DNA of 64,000 nt, from the IMG/VR virus record IMGVR_UViG_3300036770_000877, positions 1 to 64,000 of that record; one strand, given 5' to 3'. Both the position numbers and the translations under genes were made by a program. The DNA is from a virus. This document shows positions 16,020-23,755 of the stretch, piece by piece. The stretch's first letter is position 1. Each line of letters begins with the position of its first letter. The notes beneath the pieces are model-generated. The model had not been told where the DNA came from, did not search any database, and saw only the letters and a list, made by a program, of their open reading frames with translations.

Positions 16020-16215
16020 TTAGTTCCTCAGCTATTTCAGAAGACTTCTCTGTTAATTTATCTTCTACAAACTTATATACACGATCTGTTGCTTCATTAA
16101 CAGACTCGCCTTTTCTGACATAATCTTGTATTCCAATATCTACACGAAGACTCTCAAAGTTGCCGAGGTTCTTAGTAAAACCCAATGTGACTGTAACCTT
16201 AGTGTCTTCAGTCAT
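16003..16215 (-). CDS. Small hypothetical protein
   Basis: The frame is open from 16257, but AAGGAGA with ideal spacing stands before the ATG at 16215 (MTEDTKVTV), giving 70 residues. It has a beta hairpin (KVTVTLGFTKNLGNFESLRVD) and a C-terminal helix (ESVNEATDRVYKFVEDKL). The pattern GFTKNLGNFESLRVD recalls small conserved proteins in the early regions of many phages, of unknown role. It overlaps both neighbours. Confidence 0.7.
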   Translation of the reverse strand: MTEDTKVTVTLGFTKNLGNFESLRVDIGIQDYVRKGESVNEATDRVYKFVEDKLTEKSSEIAEELNGSKN

Positions 16216-16489
16216 TATCTTCTCCTTCTTGTTGAACTGCAAATCCAAGTGTAGCACGTTTCTTAGGTGGTTGTCCAGAGTCCATCATGTCTCCTAATTC
16301 CATCCAGCCTTTAGCTACAGTAAGCATTCCTTCAATATTTCTTGAGTTAACAGCAACCTCCCCAGCTTCTTCTAAATAAATTGCTGCTCTAGAAAAAGCA
16401 AGATCGGTGTTTAGTCTGACGTCCATCATCTCTTCTTGCTCTACTGGCTGCTTCTTTTTTCTTTTAGGTGCGGCTTTTTTAGTTGTCAT
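16208..16489 (-). CDS. Hypothetical protein with basic N-terminus
   Basis: A 93-residue protein. The first 15 residues are highly basic (KKAAPKRKKKQP), the middle is helical and acidic (RAAIYLEEAGEVAVNSRN), and the C-terminus is acidic. The basic arm suggests nucleic acid contact. No family recognised. It is separated from the upstream HTH gene by only 3 nt. Confidence 0.65.
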   Translation of the reverse strand: MTTKKAAPKRKKKQPVEQEEMMDVRLNTDLAFSRAAIYLEEAGEVAVNSRNIEGMLTVAKGWMELGDMMDSGQPPKKRATLGFAVQQEGEDND

Positions 16490-16492
16490 TTG

Positions 16493-17008
16493 TTACCACT
16501 CTGGTTGCTTCCATACTGGTATATAATCTCCATCTTCAGTTTGTTGATAAAGAATAGTTTCATTTTTGATCTTAGCCCTCAGCTCTTGTTTTGTAGGAAC
16601 ATCTTTAGAAGTAATTAGACCATCTTTTCTAGGCCTACCACGATGAAGTGTAGAAAGAAAATCTCTTACATCCATAACATCATCTTCTGATAAAAAGTAT
16701 TTCACAGGTTTACGCTTTTCGTCAAGAGTATAGGACATCTGTGGTCTTTTAACATGACCCTCTTCAATATACTCTAAAATACGATTACGATGTCTATTTA
16801 ATAAATCAGCAGTTTCATTAATGGTGTATGCATGCTGAAGACTTTTCTTAGCATCACTCCACGAATATCCCACACGCTTACTTTGGTTATAATTCCAAGC
16901 AGTCATCATATCTGATGATCTGTTAACATGAAGCTTCTTGTGAAGCTCCCCGTTTAGGAAAAAGTACCGTAAGCCTGTGCTCTTTCTGCTTCTTTTCTCA
17001 GTAGCCAT
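16493..17008 (-). CDS. Helix-turn-helix DNA-binding protein
   Basis: A 171-residue basic protein. Residues 60-85 (HAYTINETADLLNRHRNRILEYIEEGH) read as a MerR/excisionase-type winged HTH: a T-x-x-E-x-A-x-L-L pattern followed by a recognition helix. A second basic segment (LHRGRPRKDG) contains an AT-hook-like GRPRK. It is probably a transcriptional regulator or architectural protein for the early genes. It overlaps the upstream zinc ribbon gene by 55 nt. Confidence 0.7.
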   Translation of the reverse strand: MATEKRSRKSTGLRYFFLNGELHKKLHVNRSSDMMTAWNYNQSKRVGYSWSDAKKSLQHAYTINETADLLNRHRNRILEYIEEGHVKRPQMSYTLDEKRKPVKYFLSEDDVMDVRDFLSTLHRGRPRKDGLITSKDVPTKQELRAKIKNETILYQQTEDGDYIPVWKQPEW

Positions 17009-17142
17009 AAAGCGAACTTACTCCCTTGTTTGTGAAAAACCCAACGCTTAGCGCACATCAAACAATATAACTCTAGGTGGTCATATTGAGAGAATACTCT
17101 ATCAATAAAAACTCTTCCGCCCTTACATCGTTTGCATGTCAT
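16954..17142 (-). CDS. Small zinc ribbon protein
   Basis: A 62-residue protein from the ATG at 17142, which shares TGATG with the stop of the phosphoesterase gene; a GTG one codon earlier is also possible. C3/C6 (CKRC) and C27/C30 (CLMC) form a zinc ribbon, followed by a basic and aromatic helix (FALWLLRKEAERAQ). Likely nucleic-acid binding. Function unknown. Confidence 0.7.
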   Translation of the reverse strand: MTCKRCKGGRVFIDRVFSQYDHLELYCLMCAKRWVFHKQGSKFALWLLRKEAERAQAYGTFS

Positions 17143-17942
17143 CACAGCTTAAATACCTTACCATCTACTACACAAGAGTAGTCTGGTGCCACATGAATCA
17201 TTTGAACATGTGGGTAATCATTTACGATATGTGCTATCGCAAAACCCTTTTGCCAATCATGGTGCTGTGTATATTTCATACCTGGCCCCTTTTCATCGCA
17301 CATATGTCCGATTTCGTAGCCACGTAATGTTTCTCCATCTCCATTATTTCTTAACTCATAAGTAACTAAATGAGATGCAATTCTGTGTGAATGTCCACGG
17401 ATCAATGAGACCTGTAGATCTTCCATATCTTTTCTTACCGAACCTGTAGATGCAATTGAAATTCCATGGTGAACATGTATATCCCCAAAGCGTCGCTTAG
17501 GTAACTCATTATAATAAATGTATTCATATCCCAAAGAATCTAAGGACCATAACGATTCTGGCGTTACATCCTTTGCATAGTCTGGAAGCTTTTTGTCTAT
17601 GTAATCAAAAATTCTAATATCGTGATTTCCAAGTGCTGAAAATAACTGTGCTTCTGGAAGCATCTCACGAGTCCGTGCATAAAAATCTCTTGCACCCTTG
17701 GCCTCATGTCGCATCATTGGAACAATTAGATCTGCGCTATCTGTCTTATGTAAATTTAAAAACTCTGCTGATCGGCCTTCTGTATATTTACTGTAGCATG
17801 CTTGATCATCTGTATCTCCAAGATAGTCAACTACGTCTGGCTTAAACCATTTCATGACCTTGAACCAAAGCTCAATCATTTTGTCATCTTGGTATGGGAA
17901 CTGCTGGTCGGATGAAAGCATCCACTTTAAATCATTGCTCAT
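17142..17942 (-). CDS. Calcineurin-like metallophosphoesterase
   Basis: A 266-residue phosphoesterase. It has YLGDTDD (GD at 42-43), ALGNHD (105-108), HVHHG (H159) and RGHSHR (183-187), the standard ordered motifs of dinuclear-metal phosphatases and nucleases. The first motif, usually DxH, is D12-Q-Q14, so one metal ligand appears replaced. The substrate could be nucleotides, DNA ends or phosphoproteins. It is the first gene after a good promoter, with GAAAGGC before the ATG. Confidence 0.82.
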   Translation of the reverse strand: MSNDLKWMLSSDQQFPYQDDKMIELWFKVMKWFKPDVVDYLGDTDDQACYSKYTEGRSAEFLNLHKTDSADLIVPMMRHEAKGARDFYARTREMLPEAQLFSALGNHDIRIFDYIDKKLPDYAKDVTPESLWSLDSLGYEYIYYNELPKRRFGDIHVHHGISIASTGSVRKDMEDLQVSLIRGHSHRIASHLVTYELRNNGDGETLRGYEIGHMCDEKGPGMKYTQHHDWQKGFAIAHIVNDYPHVQMIHVAPDYSCVVDGKVFKL

Positions 17943-17969
17943 TAAAAGCCTTTCTCGCTCTTATATACT

Positions 17970-17999
17970 ATTCTACTAGTGCCCTGAGTATTCTGTCAA
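17970..17999 (-). promoter_or_regulatory. Sigma-70-like promoter for the early/replication genes
   Basis: TTGACA, a perfect -35 box, lies at 17999-17994, followed by an 18-bp spacer and TAGAAT (5 of 6) at 17975-17970. Thirty bases later the metallophosphoesterase ATG begins the long replication gene run. The -35 box overlaps the end of the HNH gene. Confidence 0.75.
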
Positions 18000-18259
18000 G
18001 CACTTTTATGGGCATATCTATGTTCTTTTTCAGTACATGGAAAAAGATTGTTTAAACTATTATTCTCTGTATCTTCATCTATATGATGAATTGTTTCCCA
18101 ATCATTTAATACTCTTCCTAAGCTTTTCTCTACTACAAGGCGGTGTTCATAGTACCACCCGCCATCAAATGACTTAGGATGCTCTGGGACCCAGATCACA
18201 ATGTATTTATTTAGTTTTTTAGTTTTACGTTTAGCCCAATTAGAAATTGGTCTATACAT
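17996..18259 (-). CDS. HNH endonuclease
   Basis: An 87-residue HNH nuclease: YYEHRLVVEKSLGR (E38/H39), then IHHIDEDTENNSLNNL with H58, H59, D61 and the Asn pair, then FPCTEKEH. This is the compact form typical of free-standing phage HNH genes, which behave as homing elements or, less often, assist packaging. It sits exactly at the junction between the tail module and the early module. There is no strong Shine-Dalgarno before the ATG. Confidence 0.85.
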   Translation of the reverse strand: MYRPISNWAKRKTKKLNKYIVIWVPEHPKSFDGGWYYEHRLVVEKSLGRVLNDWETIHHIDEDTENNSLNNLFPCTEKEHRYAHKSA

Positions 18260-18260
18260 A

Positions 18261-18860
18261 TCAATATGTTACTTCAACCCGAATTGTTGCGGTGAAGTAT
18301 AGCCTGAAATAAGGAGATGTATTAATTTGCTGAGGAGCATTTACTCCAGCTTTATAATCAGTATCTTTATTTGGAGTATAGGAAATTACTTTTCCAGAAG
18401 CCTTTACACCAGTCATTTTTGCTCCGTTAGCAGAATGTCTTGTAGATGGATCTAGCTTTTTGTGGTGCATCAAACTTCCTATGCTTACAGTTAAAATTGT
18501 AAATCCCTTTACTGGTTTCTTTGTAACAGATTCAACCATAGCCTGAGTAACTTCAAATGATTGAGACTGCCCAGTCTTTCTGAAGTCCGCTGATTTTGTT
18601 ATATCTAATGTTATCTGCTCTGTTGACTTTTGGCTTCCGCTTCCATCTGATCCATCTGGATTGTTTCCAGATACATTTGGTGTGCCAGACGTATTGCCCG
18701 TTGCCCCGCTTACTGTTACTACGGGGGCCTGAACAGCAGGAAGTCTATATATCTGAGCAATCTGTGATGCCAAGAAGTTAACATTTTGAATAAGCTTATT
18801 AAGCGTATTAATGTCGATAGGCTCTCCTGGCTCAAACGGCTTCAGGTAATTAATAGTCAA
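18261..18860 (-). CDS. Hypothetical tail-module protein
   Basis: A 199-residue protein starting with TTG, which overlaps the upstream stop (TTGA) and follows GGGGAG by 8 nt. The N-terminal 45 residues are helical (DINTLNKLIQNVNFLASQ), a trimerisation-like start common in virion spikes. Then comes a Gly/Ser/Thr/Asn-rich linker and a beta-rich C-terminal domain (ITLDITKSADF, FRLYFTATIRVEV). It is probably a minor virion protein attached to the tail tip. No family recognised. Confidence 0.6.
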   Translation of the reverse strand: MTINYLKPFEPGEPIDINTLNKLIQNVNFLASQIAQIYRLPAVQAPVVTVSGATGNTSGTPNVSGNNPDGSDGSGSQKSTEQITLDITKSADFRKTGQSQSFEVTQAMVESVTKKPVKGFTILTVSIGSLMHHKKLDPSTRHSANGAKMTGVKASGKVISYTPNKDTDYKAGVNAPQQINTSPYFRLYFTATIRVEVTY

Positions 18861-19276
18861 TTTATAGGCTCCCCATTTTTATGTAAATCAGCTTCTTTAG
18901 CACTTACCTCAATAATATATTCAGGATCTACGCCAAACTTGGTAAAGAAATCTGGTGTAGTTATATGCTGTTTCATACCGTTTACCACTAAATATATTTT
19001 ACCATTTGATACGTCCTTGATCACACTGCCGTCCCTAAAGGCTAGAACGCCCCCTAGGACGATCTTTGACAGTGACTCTGGACTTCCATACCAAACTTTA
19101 AATCCCCAGCTCTTTACAGCCCTTTCGGAGATAATCCTATACTTTTTATTATTCTTAATAAAATAAGTATTCGTACCATCAAATACCGCTACGCCGCTTG
19201 GATATACGGTGGGCACTAAGGGTGGGTTTATTAAGTTAGTCTCTGGTCTCTTTTTCTTCCACATTGCTTTTTTCAT
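18857..19276 (-). CDS. Hypothetical protein with two beta repeats
   Basis: A 139-residue protein with a basic N-terminus and two copies of a beta motif. One is at about 28-60 (SGVAVFDGTNTYFIKNNKKYRI). The second is at about 83-115 (DGSVIKDVSNGKIYLVVNGM followed by KQHI). Each is followed by a helix beginning with Ser or Thr. This resembles repeat units of secreted bacterial surface proteins. In a tail module it may be a small decoration or receptor-contact protein. Function not established. Confidence 0.6.
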   Translation of the reverse strand: MKKAMWKKKRPETNLINPPLVPTVYPSGVAVFDGTNTYFIKNNKKYRIISERAVKSWGFKVWYGSPESLSKIVLGGVLAFRDGSVIKDVSNGKIYLVVNGMKQHITTPDFFTKFGVDPEYIIEVSAKEADLHKNGEPIN

Positions 19277-19400
19277 TAACTAGTTGAGTAATCTCTGCAC
19301 GATATACAGCAATCTGGGTCTCATAATTTGAGACAATTTCTCCAATTCTCTGTTGGAGGGCTTGTATAACAAGCTCAAGTTTCTTTGGTTGTTCTTCCAT
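19236..19400 (-). CDS. Small coiled-coil protein
   Basis: A 54-residue ORF (MEEQPKKLEL) with a strong AAAGGAGA Shine-Dalgarno 6 nt before the ATG. The whole protein is a charged heptad-patterned helix (LELVIQALQQRIGEIVSNYE). It overlaps the downstream gene by 41 nt. Proteins of this type can be tail-fibre chaperones or regulators. No family recognised. Confidence 0.7.
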   Translation of the reverse strand: MEEQPKKLELVIQALQQRIGEIVSNYETQIAVYRAEITQLVNEKSNVEEKETRD

Positions 19401-19430
19401 TTATTTCTCCTTTGTTTCAGTATATCATTA

Positions 19431-19631
19431 TTAGGAAGGATTGTCTAGACCATGTATGCGATTATATTCTTCAATGGTCAGCTCTTCGTCCGTAGCGACC
19501 TCTGGCCTGGTCCAGCTTGTCTGAAGCTCTGATCCGCATGTATCACAGTCAGCAATAGCTATATCTTTATCCAATGATTTAGGATGAAGTATTTTATCGT
19601 CTATGCAAATTGCACAAAAGAAATTTATCAT
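19431..19631 (-). CDS. Small zinc ribbon protein in tail module
   Basis: A 66-residue protein with C6/C9 (FCAIC) and C29/C32 (DCDTC), then an acidic tail (ATDEELTIEEYNRIHG). Its ATG follows the tail-spike stop directly (TAATG-type overlap at 19631). A zinc ribbon here is unexpected for a virion protein; it may be a late regulator or an assembly factor. Function unknown. Confidence 0.65.
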   Translation of the reverse strand: MINFFCAICIDDKILHPKSLDKDIAIADCDTCGSELQTSWTRPEVATDEELTIEEYNRIHGLDNPS

Positions 19632-22438
19632 TATGCGTTCTCCAATGTTTCTATTCTAGTCTTAAGATCTGATATCTCCTGCTTCATATCTCTAACAATA
19701 GGTATGAGAAGGTGAGATAACTCGTGAACATCTAAAAGCTGAGTTGGTCTGCCATACATATCTCTCTGAACAAAATATCCAAGTCCCGCTTCCTCTAGGT
19801 CTTCGGCTATTAGACCCATTCCGTGTGACCCACGGATTTCTTCTAAAACCTCTTCGTCATTTTTATAAACGAAGAATGCTGGTGTTATATCCAATATTCT
19901 TTCATAGTAATGCTTTGGCATGTATGTAATATTGTCCTTAAATCTTCTTGAAGACGTAGGACCAATTAAACTTGTAGTATATTCTAGGTTTACAGCTCTT
20001 ACAGTATTGCTTACCTCAAAAGCTCTGGCCATTCTCGTAGTATCAATAGATGCTCTAAATACGTTATCTTTTGTATTAATAACCATTCTAGCATTTGTTG
20101 TAGTGTATGAGTTACCAATTCTTAGGCCATAGTAATTGTTTGAATAGCTATAATCGTCGTCCCAGCCCAAAGCAATTTTATTTCCAAACATGATTCTTGG
20201 CCTGTTTGCTGTTTTAGCCTCTATATCTGTAACACCAGTAATTGTAAATCCTGCAATTGATCCAGAGTCTGCGGTTATAGATCCAGAGATTGTAGCAGAT
20301 GAAGCAGTTAAAACACCACCAGATGTTACAGAAAATGTTCCGTTACCATTATTAATAGCACGACCAGTAAGTGTTCCAGATGTAATATTATCTGCATTAA
20401 TTGTTCCAGCATAAACATAGGTAGAAACAACGTTATCTGCTAAAACTGTTCCAGTTGTTAATATTCCTCCATCAATTGTAGTTGCATTTGTAGTATTATT
20501 AATCTTTTTAATAATTTCAGATTTACTAAATGTTGATGCTGGTAAGGCGTTGTTGGCTGTATTTAATGCTGTTGTGGCATTTGTGTTAGCAGTATTAGCA
20601 GTGTTTACTGCAGTAGAAGCATTTGATGCAGCGTTATTTGCTGTTGTTTCAACTGCTGATAATGCTGATGTTGTAGCAGCATTTCCGCCTACTACGTTTA
20701 AAGTTCCAGTTATTGTAACAGATCCATTAGCCCCTACGCTAAAGTTTGGACCCATATATAGCTGTCCATTTGAATAAAGACCAATAGTCACACCATTTTG
20801 ATTTTGTGTTGTAATAGATGACGGACCAATTGTCCACCCACCTATTTGACCGCCATCAATTTTTACTTGTCCAGTATTTGAAAATAATGAGAATAAGGCA
20901 GTTCCACCAGTTGTAGAGTTATATCCAAAAATACCGCCGCTAACAATATCTACACGGCCACCAGTACCCGTTGCTCGAACTGTTCCACCATTTAATATAA
21001 GATCTGCACCAGAATTAATATTTATATTTGCAGAAAATGTAGAACCCTGTGTTACATTTAGAGATCCCTTTACCGTAAGAGCATTTCCATCCCAGCTTAA
21101 TTGATCTTTAAGACTAAACTTTCCAAGAGCATCAAAGTAGAAAGGTGTATTAGCATTATTGTACGTTCCAGTTCCATAGTATATTGCTGGTAATGCAGCA
21201 GTACCATCTATAGTAATTTTATTTACACCAGAATCATCTCCTACAAAAAGCTTTCCTACGATACCTGTATTTGTTTTTAATCTATCTGCATCAATTGTAT
21301 TAGCCATTAGCTTATCTCCAACTATTGTAGTTGCAGCAATTAGGTCTCCAACAATTGTTCCGTTTTCAATTGATGCTTGGCCAGATATTTTTCCTGGAGT
21401 TGCAGATCCTGGAGTACTCCAAGTACCTGCGTTACCGCTAGCATCTATAGCCCTTACACGAACATAGTAAGTAGTTCCAGTTGTAAGACCAGTAAATGAT
21501 GCTACTGTTCCAGTTATAGTTCTGTCTTGTAATACTGAAGTAAATGCACTAGATGTGGCGAGCTGGAATTGATATGCTCCTCTTCCAAGGTCAACGTCGT
21601 TTTCGCTATTTCTATTCCAATAAGCAATAATATTATTAAATCCTGGAACTACTGATAGTCCCGTTGGTGCAGCAGGAACTGTTGTATCTCCAGGTATTGT
21701 TACTGAAACTGGTGGCGTAGGAACATATGCACTAGGATTACTTCCATCTGTAGCATTAATTTGAAAATAATATGTTTGCCCAGATCTTAAATTAGATATT
21801 CTTTTTGTTGTTTGTCCTTTTTCAAGGAAGTCGTACCCATCCCATACCGTTGCGCTTGTGCCATATCGTATATAGTATCCTAGTAGATCTGTTGATGATG
21901 ATCCCGTCCAGGACAACATTACGTACCCTGTAGATCCGCTTGAATCTGTAGTATCAGAAAAACCTTGTACGGTTAATCCAGATGGTGTTGCAGGAGGTGT
22001 TGTATCAACATCAATTACTCCAGCAGAAACTGAGTCTGATGCTTCTGAAAATGCCGAAACGTTTCCGCTTCTATCGACTCCAGTAAACTTAAATGTAAAT
22101 GGACCAGTAACTCCTTCTGGAGCTGAATATGTTATTCCTGTGTTTAAGGCTGCAATAGATCCAAATTTTGTGTATGCTCCACCTGTGGAAACATAAACAT
22201 CAACTCTGTTAAAGTCAATCGGTGTTGAGTATAATGATTCTACCCACTTTACAAATACCCCGCCAATAACAGATGTGACGGTAGGCTTAGATGGAACTGG
22301 CGGTGGAGTTTGATCTCCAGTTACTGTGTAATTAAATGCTGCAGACCATTCACCAACTCTGCCATCATTAGCCTTTGCCCTAAACCTAAAACGCCATGTT
22401 CCTGGTGTTAAAGCAGATATTTTTTTCTTATACGCCAT
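19631..22438 (-). CDS. Tail spike/fibre with Fn3 repeats and C-terminal S74 chaperone
   Basis: A 935-residue tail protein. The N-terminal 350 residues hold about three and a half fibronectin type III domains, each with a PxxPxxL/V start and a TYYVRVRAID-type strand. A fibre region follows (350-830) with Thr/Asn/Ala-rich helical repeats (NAASNASTAVNTANTA) and beta stretches. The last ~100 residues are a Peptidase S74 intramolecular chaperone: SSRRFKDNI supplies the Ser/Lys pair and HGMGLIAEDLEE and LDVHELSHLLIPIV follow, ending in a coiled coil. S74 domains trimerise fibres and cut themselves off. It probably recognises the host surface. Confidence 0.88.
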   Translation of the reverse strand: MAYKKKISALTPGTWRFRFRAKANDGRVGEWSAAFNYTVTGDQTPPPVPSKPTVTSVIGGVFVKWVESLYSTPIDFNRVDVYVSTGGAYTKFGSIAALNTGITYSAPEGVTGPFTFKFTGVDRSGNVSAFSEASDSVSAGVIDVDTTPPATPSGLTVQGFSDTTDSSGSTGYVMLSWTGSSSTDLLGYYIRYGTSATVWDGYDFLEKGQTTKRISNLRSGQTYYFQINATDGSNPSAYVPTPPVSVTIPGDTTVPAAPTGLSVVPGFNNIIAYWNRNSENDVDLGRGAYQFQLATSSAFTSVLQDRTITGTVASFTGLTTGTTYYVRVRAIDASGNAGTWSTPGSATPGKISGQASIENGTIVGDLIAATTIVGDKLMANTIDADRLKTNTGIVGKLFVGDDSGVNKITIDGTAALPAIYYGTGTYNNANTPFYFDALGKFSLKDQLSWDGNALTVKGSLNVTQGSTFSANININSGADLILNGGTVRATGTGGRVDIVSGGIFGYNSTTGGTALFSLFSNTGQVKIDGGQIGGWTIGPSSITTQNQNGVTIGLYSNGQLYMGPNFSVGANGSVTITGTLNVVGGNAATTSALSAVETTANNAASNASTAVNTANTANTNATTALNTANNALPASTFSKSEIIKKINNTTNATTIDGGILTTGTVLADNVVSTYVYAGTINADNITSGTLTGRAINNGNGTFSVTSGGVLTASSATISGSITADSGSIAGFTITGVTDIEAKTANRPRIMFGNKIALGWDDDYSYSNNYYGLRIGNSYTTTNARMVINTKDNVFRASIDTTRMARAFEVSNTVRAVNLEYTTSLIGPTSSRRFKDNITYMPKHYYERILDITPAFFVYKNDEEVLEEIRGSHGMGLIAEDLEEAGLGYFVQRDMYGRPTQLLDVHELSHLLIPIVRDMKQEISDLKTRIETLENA

Positions 22439-23394
22439 TAAATATTAAACCCCAGTCTATACTCAACATCAAATGGGACACCGCCTTCAACTACTAGCGG
22501 TGTTGTTAATAATGATCTGCTAACTAAAACTGGCTTGTCAACATTTGAGTACTGATCAAATCTCATTGCATCCATGGTAACCGTTGTTTCCGATGCGCCA
22601 GAAGAAACTACTACTGATAACTCTTGTGTGTTTTCAATATTAGGATCTCCTACACGAGATAACTGTGCAAAATTTATTGTTACTATATTGTATCCAAGGG
22701 AAATGCTTGCTGATGGTATTGAATACTGGAAATAGTTTAAACTGTCTACTGCTAACTTAATTACTATTGAGTTTGGTACTGATCCAGACACATGAAATGC
22801 AACCTTAATTTTATCAGAAGATATTAAGTAGTCTAGCGGAGTAGCTCCATACCAAGTAGATTGTTTTACGGAAGAAGATGGAACTACAAACTCTAGCCCA
22901 GAATCTCCTACACGAAGCCTTGGAGTTCCCTCTAAATCATTTGAATGAAATGTTACTCCTGCAGAAGTTTCCCAAGATTCGTAGTCTGAATCGAAAGTAG
23001 CAAAAATTTCTTGATTGTCATTAATGTCATTTAGGTCAGACAGATTTACGCCACCAGTAGTTGATAAACCTGCTTCATATACTACACCTTTAAATGTAGA
23101 AGGAAGAGTAGTTCTAAATACTATCTGTGTGGGTGTCTGTGTATAGTCAACTGTTTTAAATTGAACTGGTGTTGGAAACATCTCAAATCCCACAAACTCA
23201 TCTGTTGCTAGTGGAGTAGAGTCTCCACAACCAAGCACTATTCTTGATCCGTACTCTGAGCTCTGCCTAGACAAATAATTGATGACCTGCTCTTTGCCAT
23301 TGTTAGTTACAATGTTTTTTGATCTGGCAACCTCAATCCCATTTTTGTAAAAAATGTATTCACCCTTAAGAGATTTTGATAAATTCAACGTCAT
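22438..23394 (-). CDS. Minor tail protein
   Basis: A 318-residue beta-rich protein. The N-terminus (LKGEYIFYKNGIEVARSKNIVTNNG, read as two short strands) looks like the attachment domain of many phage minor tail proteins. The C-terminal ~180 residues form a jelly-roll-like set of strands with short loops (IKVAFHVSGS, VTINFAQLSR, VTMDAMRFD), similar to carbohydrate-binding modules. It overlaps its neighbours by single bases to 29 nt within the tail-tip operon. Probably part of the tail tip or baseplate. Confidence 0.65.
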   Translation of the reverse strand: MTLNLSKSLKGEYIFYKNGIEVARSKNIVTNNGKEQVINYLSRQSSEYGSRIVLGCGDSTPLATDEFVGFEMFPTPVQFKTVDYTQTPTQIVFRTTLPSTFKGVVYEAGLSTTGGVNLSDLNDINDNQEIFATFDSDYESWETSAGVTFHSNDLEGTPRLRVGDSGLEFVVPSSSVKQSTWYGATPLDYLISSDKIKVAFHVSGSVPNSIVIKLAVDSLNYFQYSIPSASISLGYNIVTINFAQLSRVGDPNIENTQELSVVVSSGASETTVTMDAMRFDQYSNVDKPVLVSRSLLTTPLVVEGGVPFDVEYRLGFNI

Positions 23395-23755
23395 AGTCGT
23401 CAGCTCCTTTTACATCAGATATAATTGCAGTAACATTTGCAAGATACGTTCCGTCCCCAGTAAATGCTCCTTCTTGTTCAAAGAGTACGGAAGTTACGGC
23501 ACCTAGCTTTTCTTCTGCCTCTTCTCCATCATCTTCCTCTTCTTCAAACTCTCCAAACTTACCGTTCTTCTCGTAATCTTCTTTAGATACGGCTAATACG
23601 TTACCCTCTACGCCCTCAAACTCTATGGACAAATACCCAAATGGGTCTGTCTGCGATTTGCCGCCAACGATTTCTACGTCTAGGTCGTCTGGGGCAAATA
23701 GCTCCTCGTCGCTCTTTACGGTTCTATTGCCGTAGCTTATTTTTTTATTTGTCAT
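23366..23755 (-). CDS. Hypothetical acidic tail-module protein
   Basis: A 129-residue protein with a strongly acidic centre (FGEFEEEEDDGEEAEEK) flanked by beta strands; the C-terminal part (GDGTYLANVTAIISD) could be a small beta domain. It starts 4 nt before the stop of the 1,125-residue tail protein gene and overlaps the next gene by 29 nt. No family recognised. Acidity would fit a chaperone or a linker between tip proteins. Confidence 0.6.
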   Translation of the reverse strand: MTNKKISYGNRTVKSDEELFAPDDLDVEIVGGKSQTDPFGYLSIEFEGVEGNVLAVSKEDYEKNGKFGEFEEEEDDGEEAEEKLGAVTSVLFEQEGAFTGDGTYLANVTAIISDVKGADDYDVEFIKIS

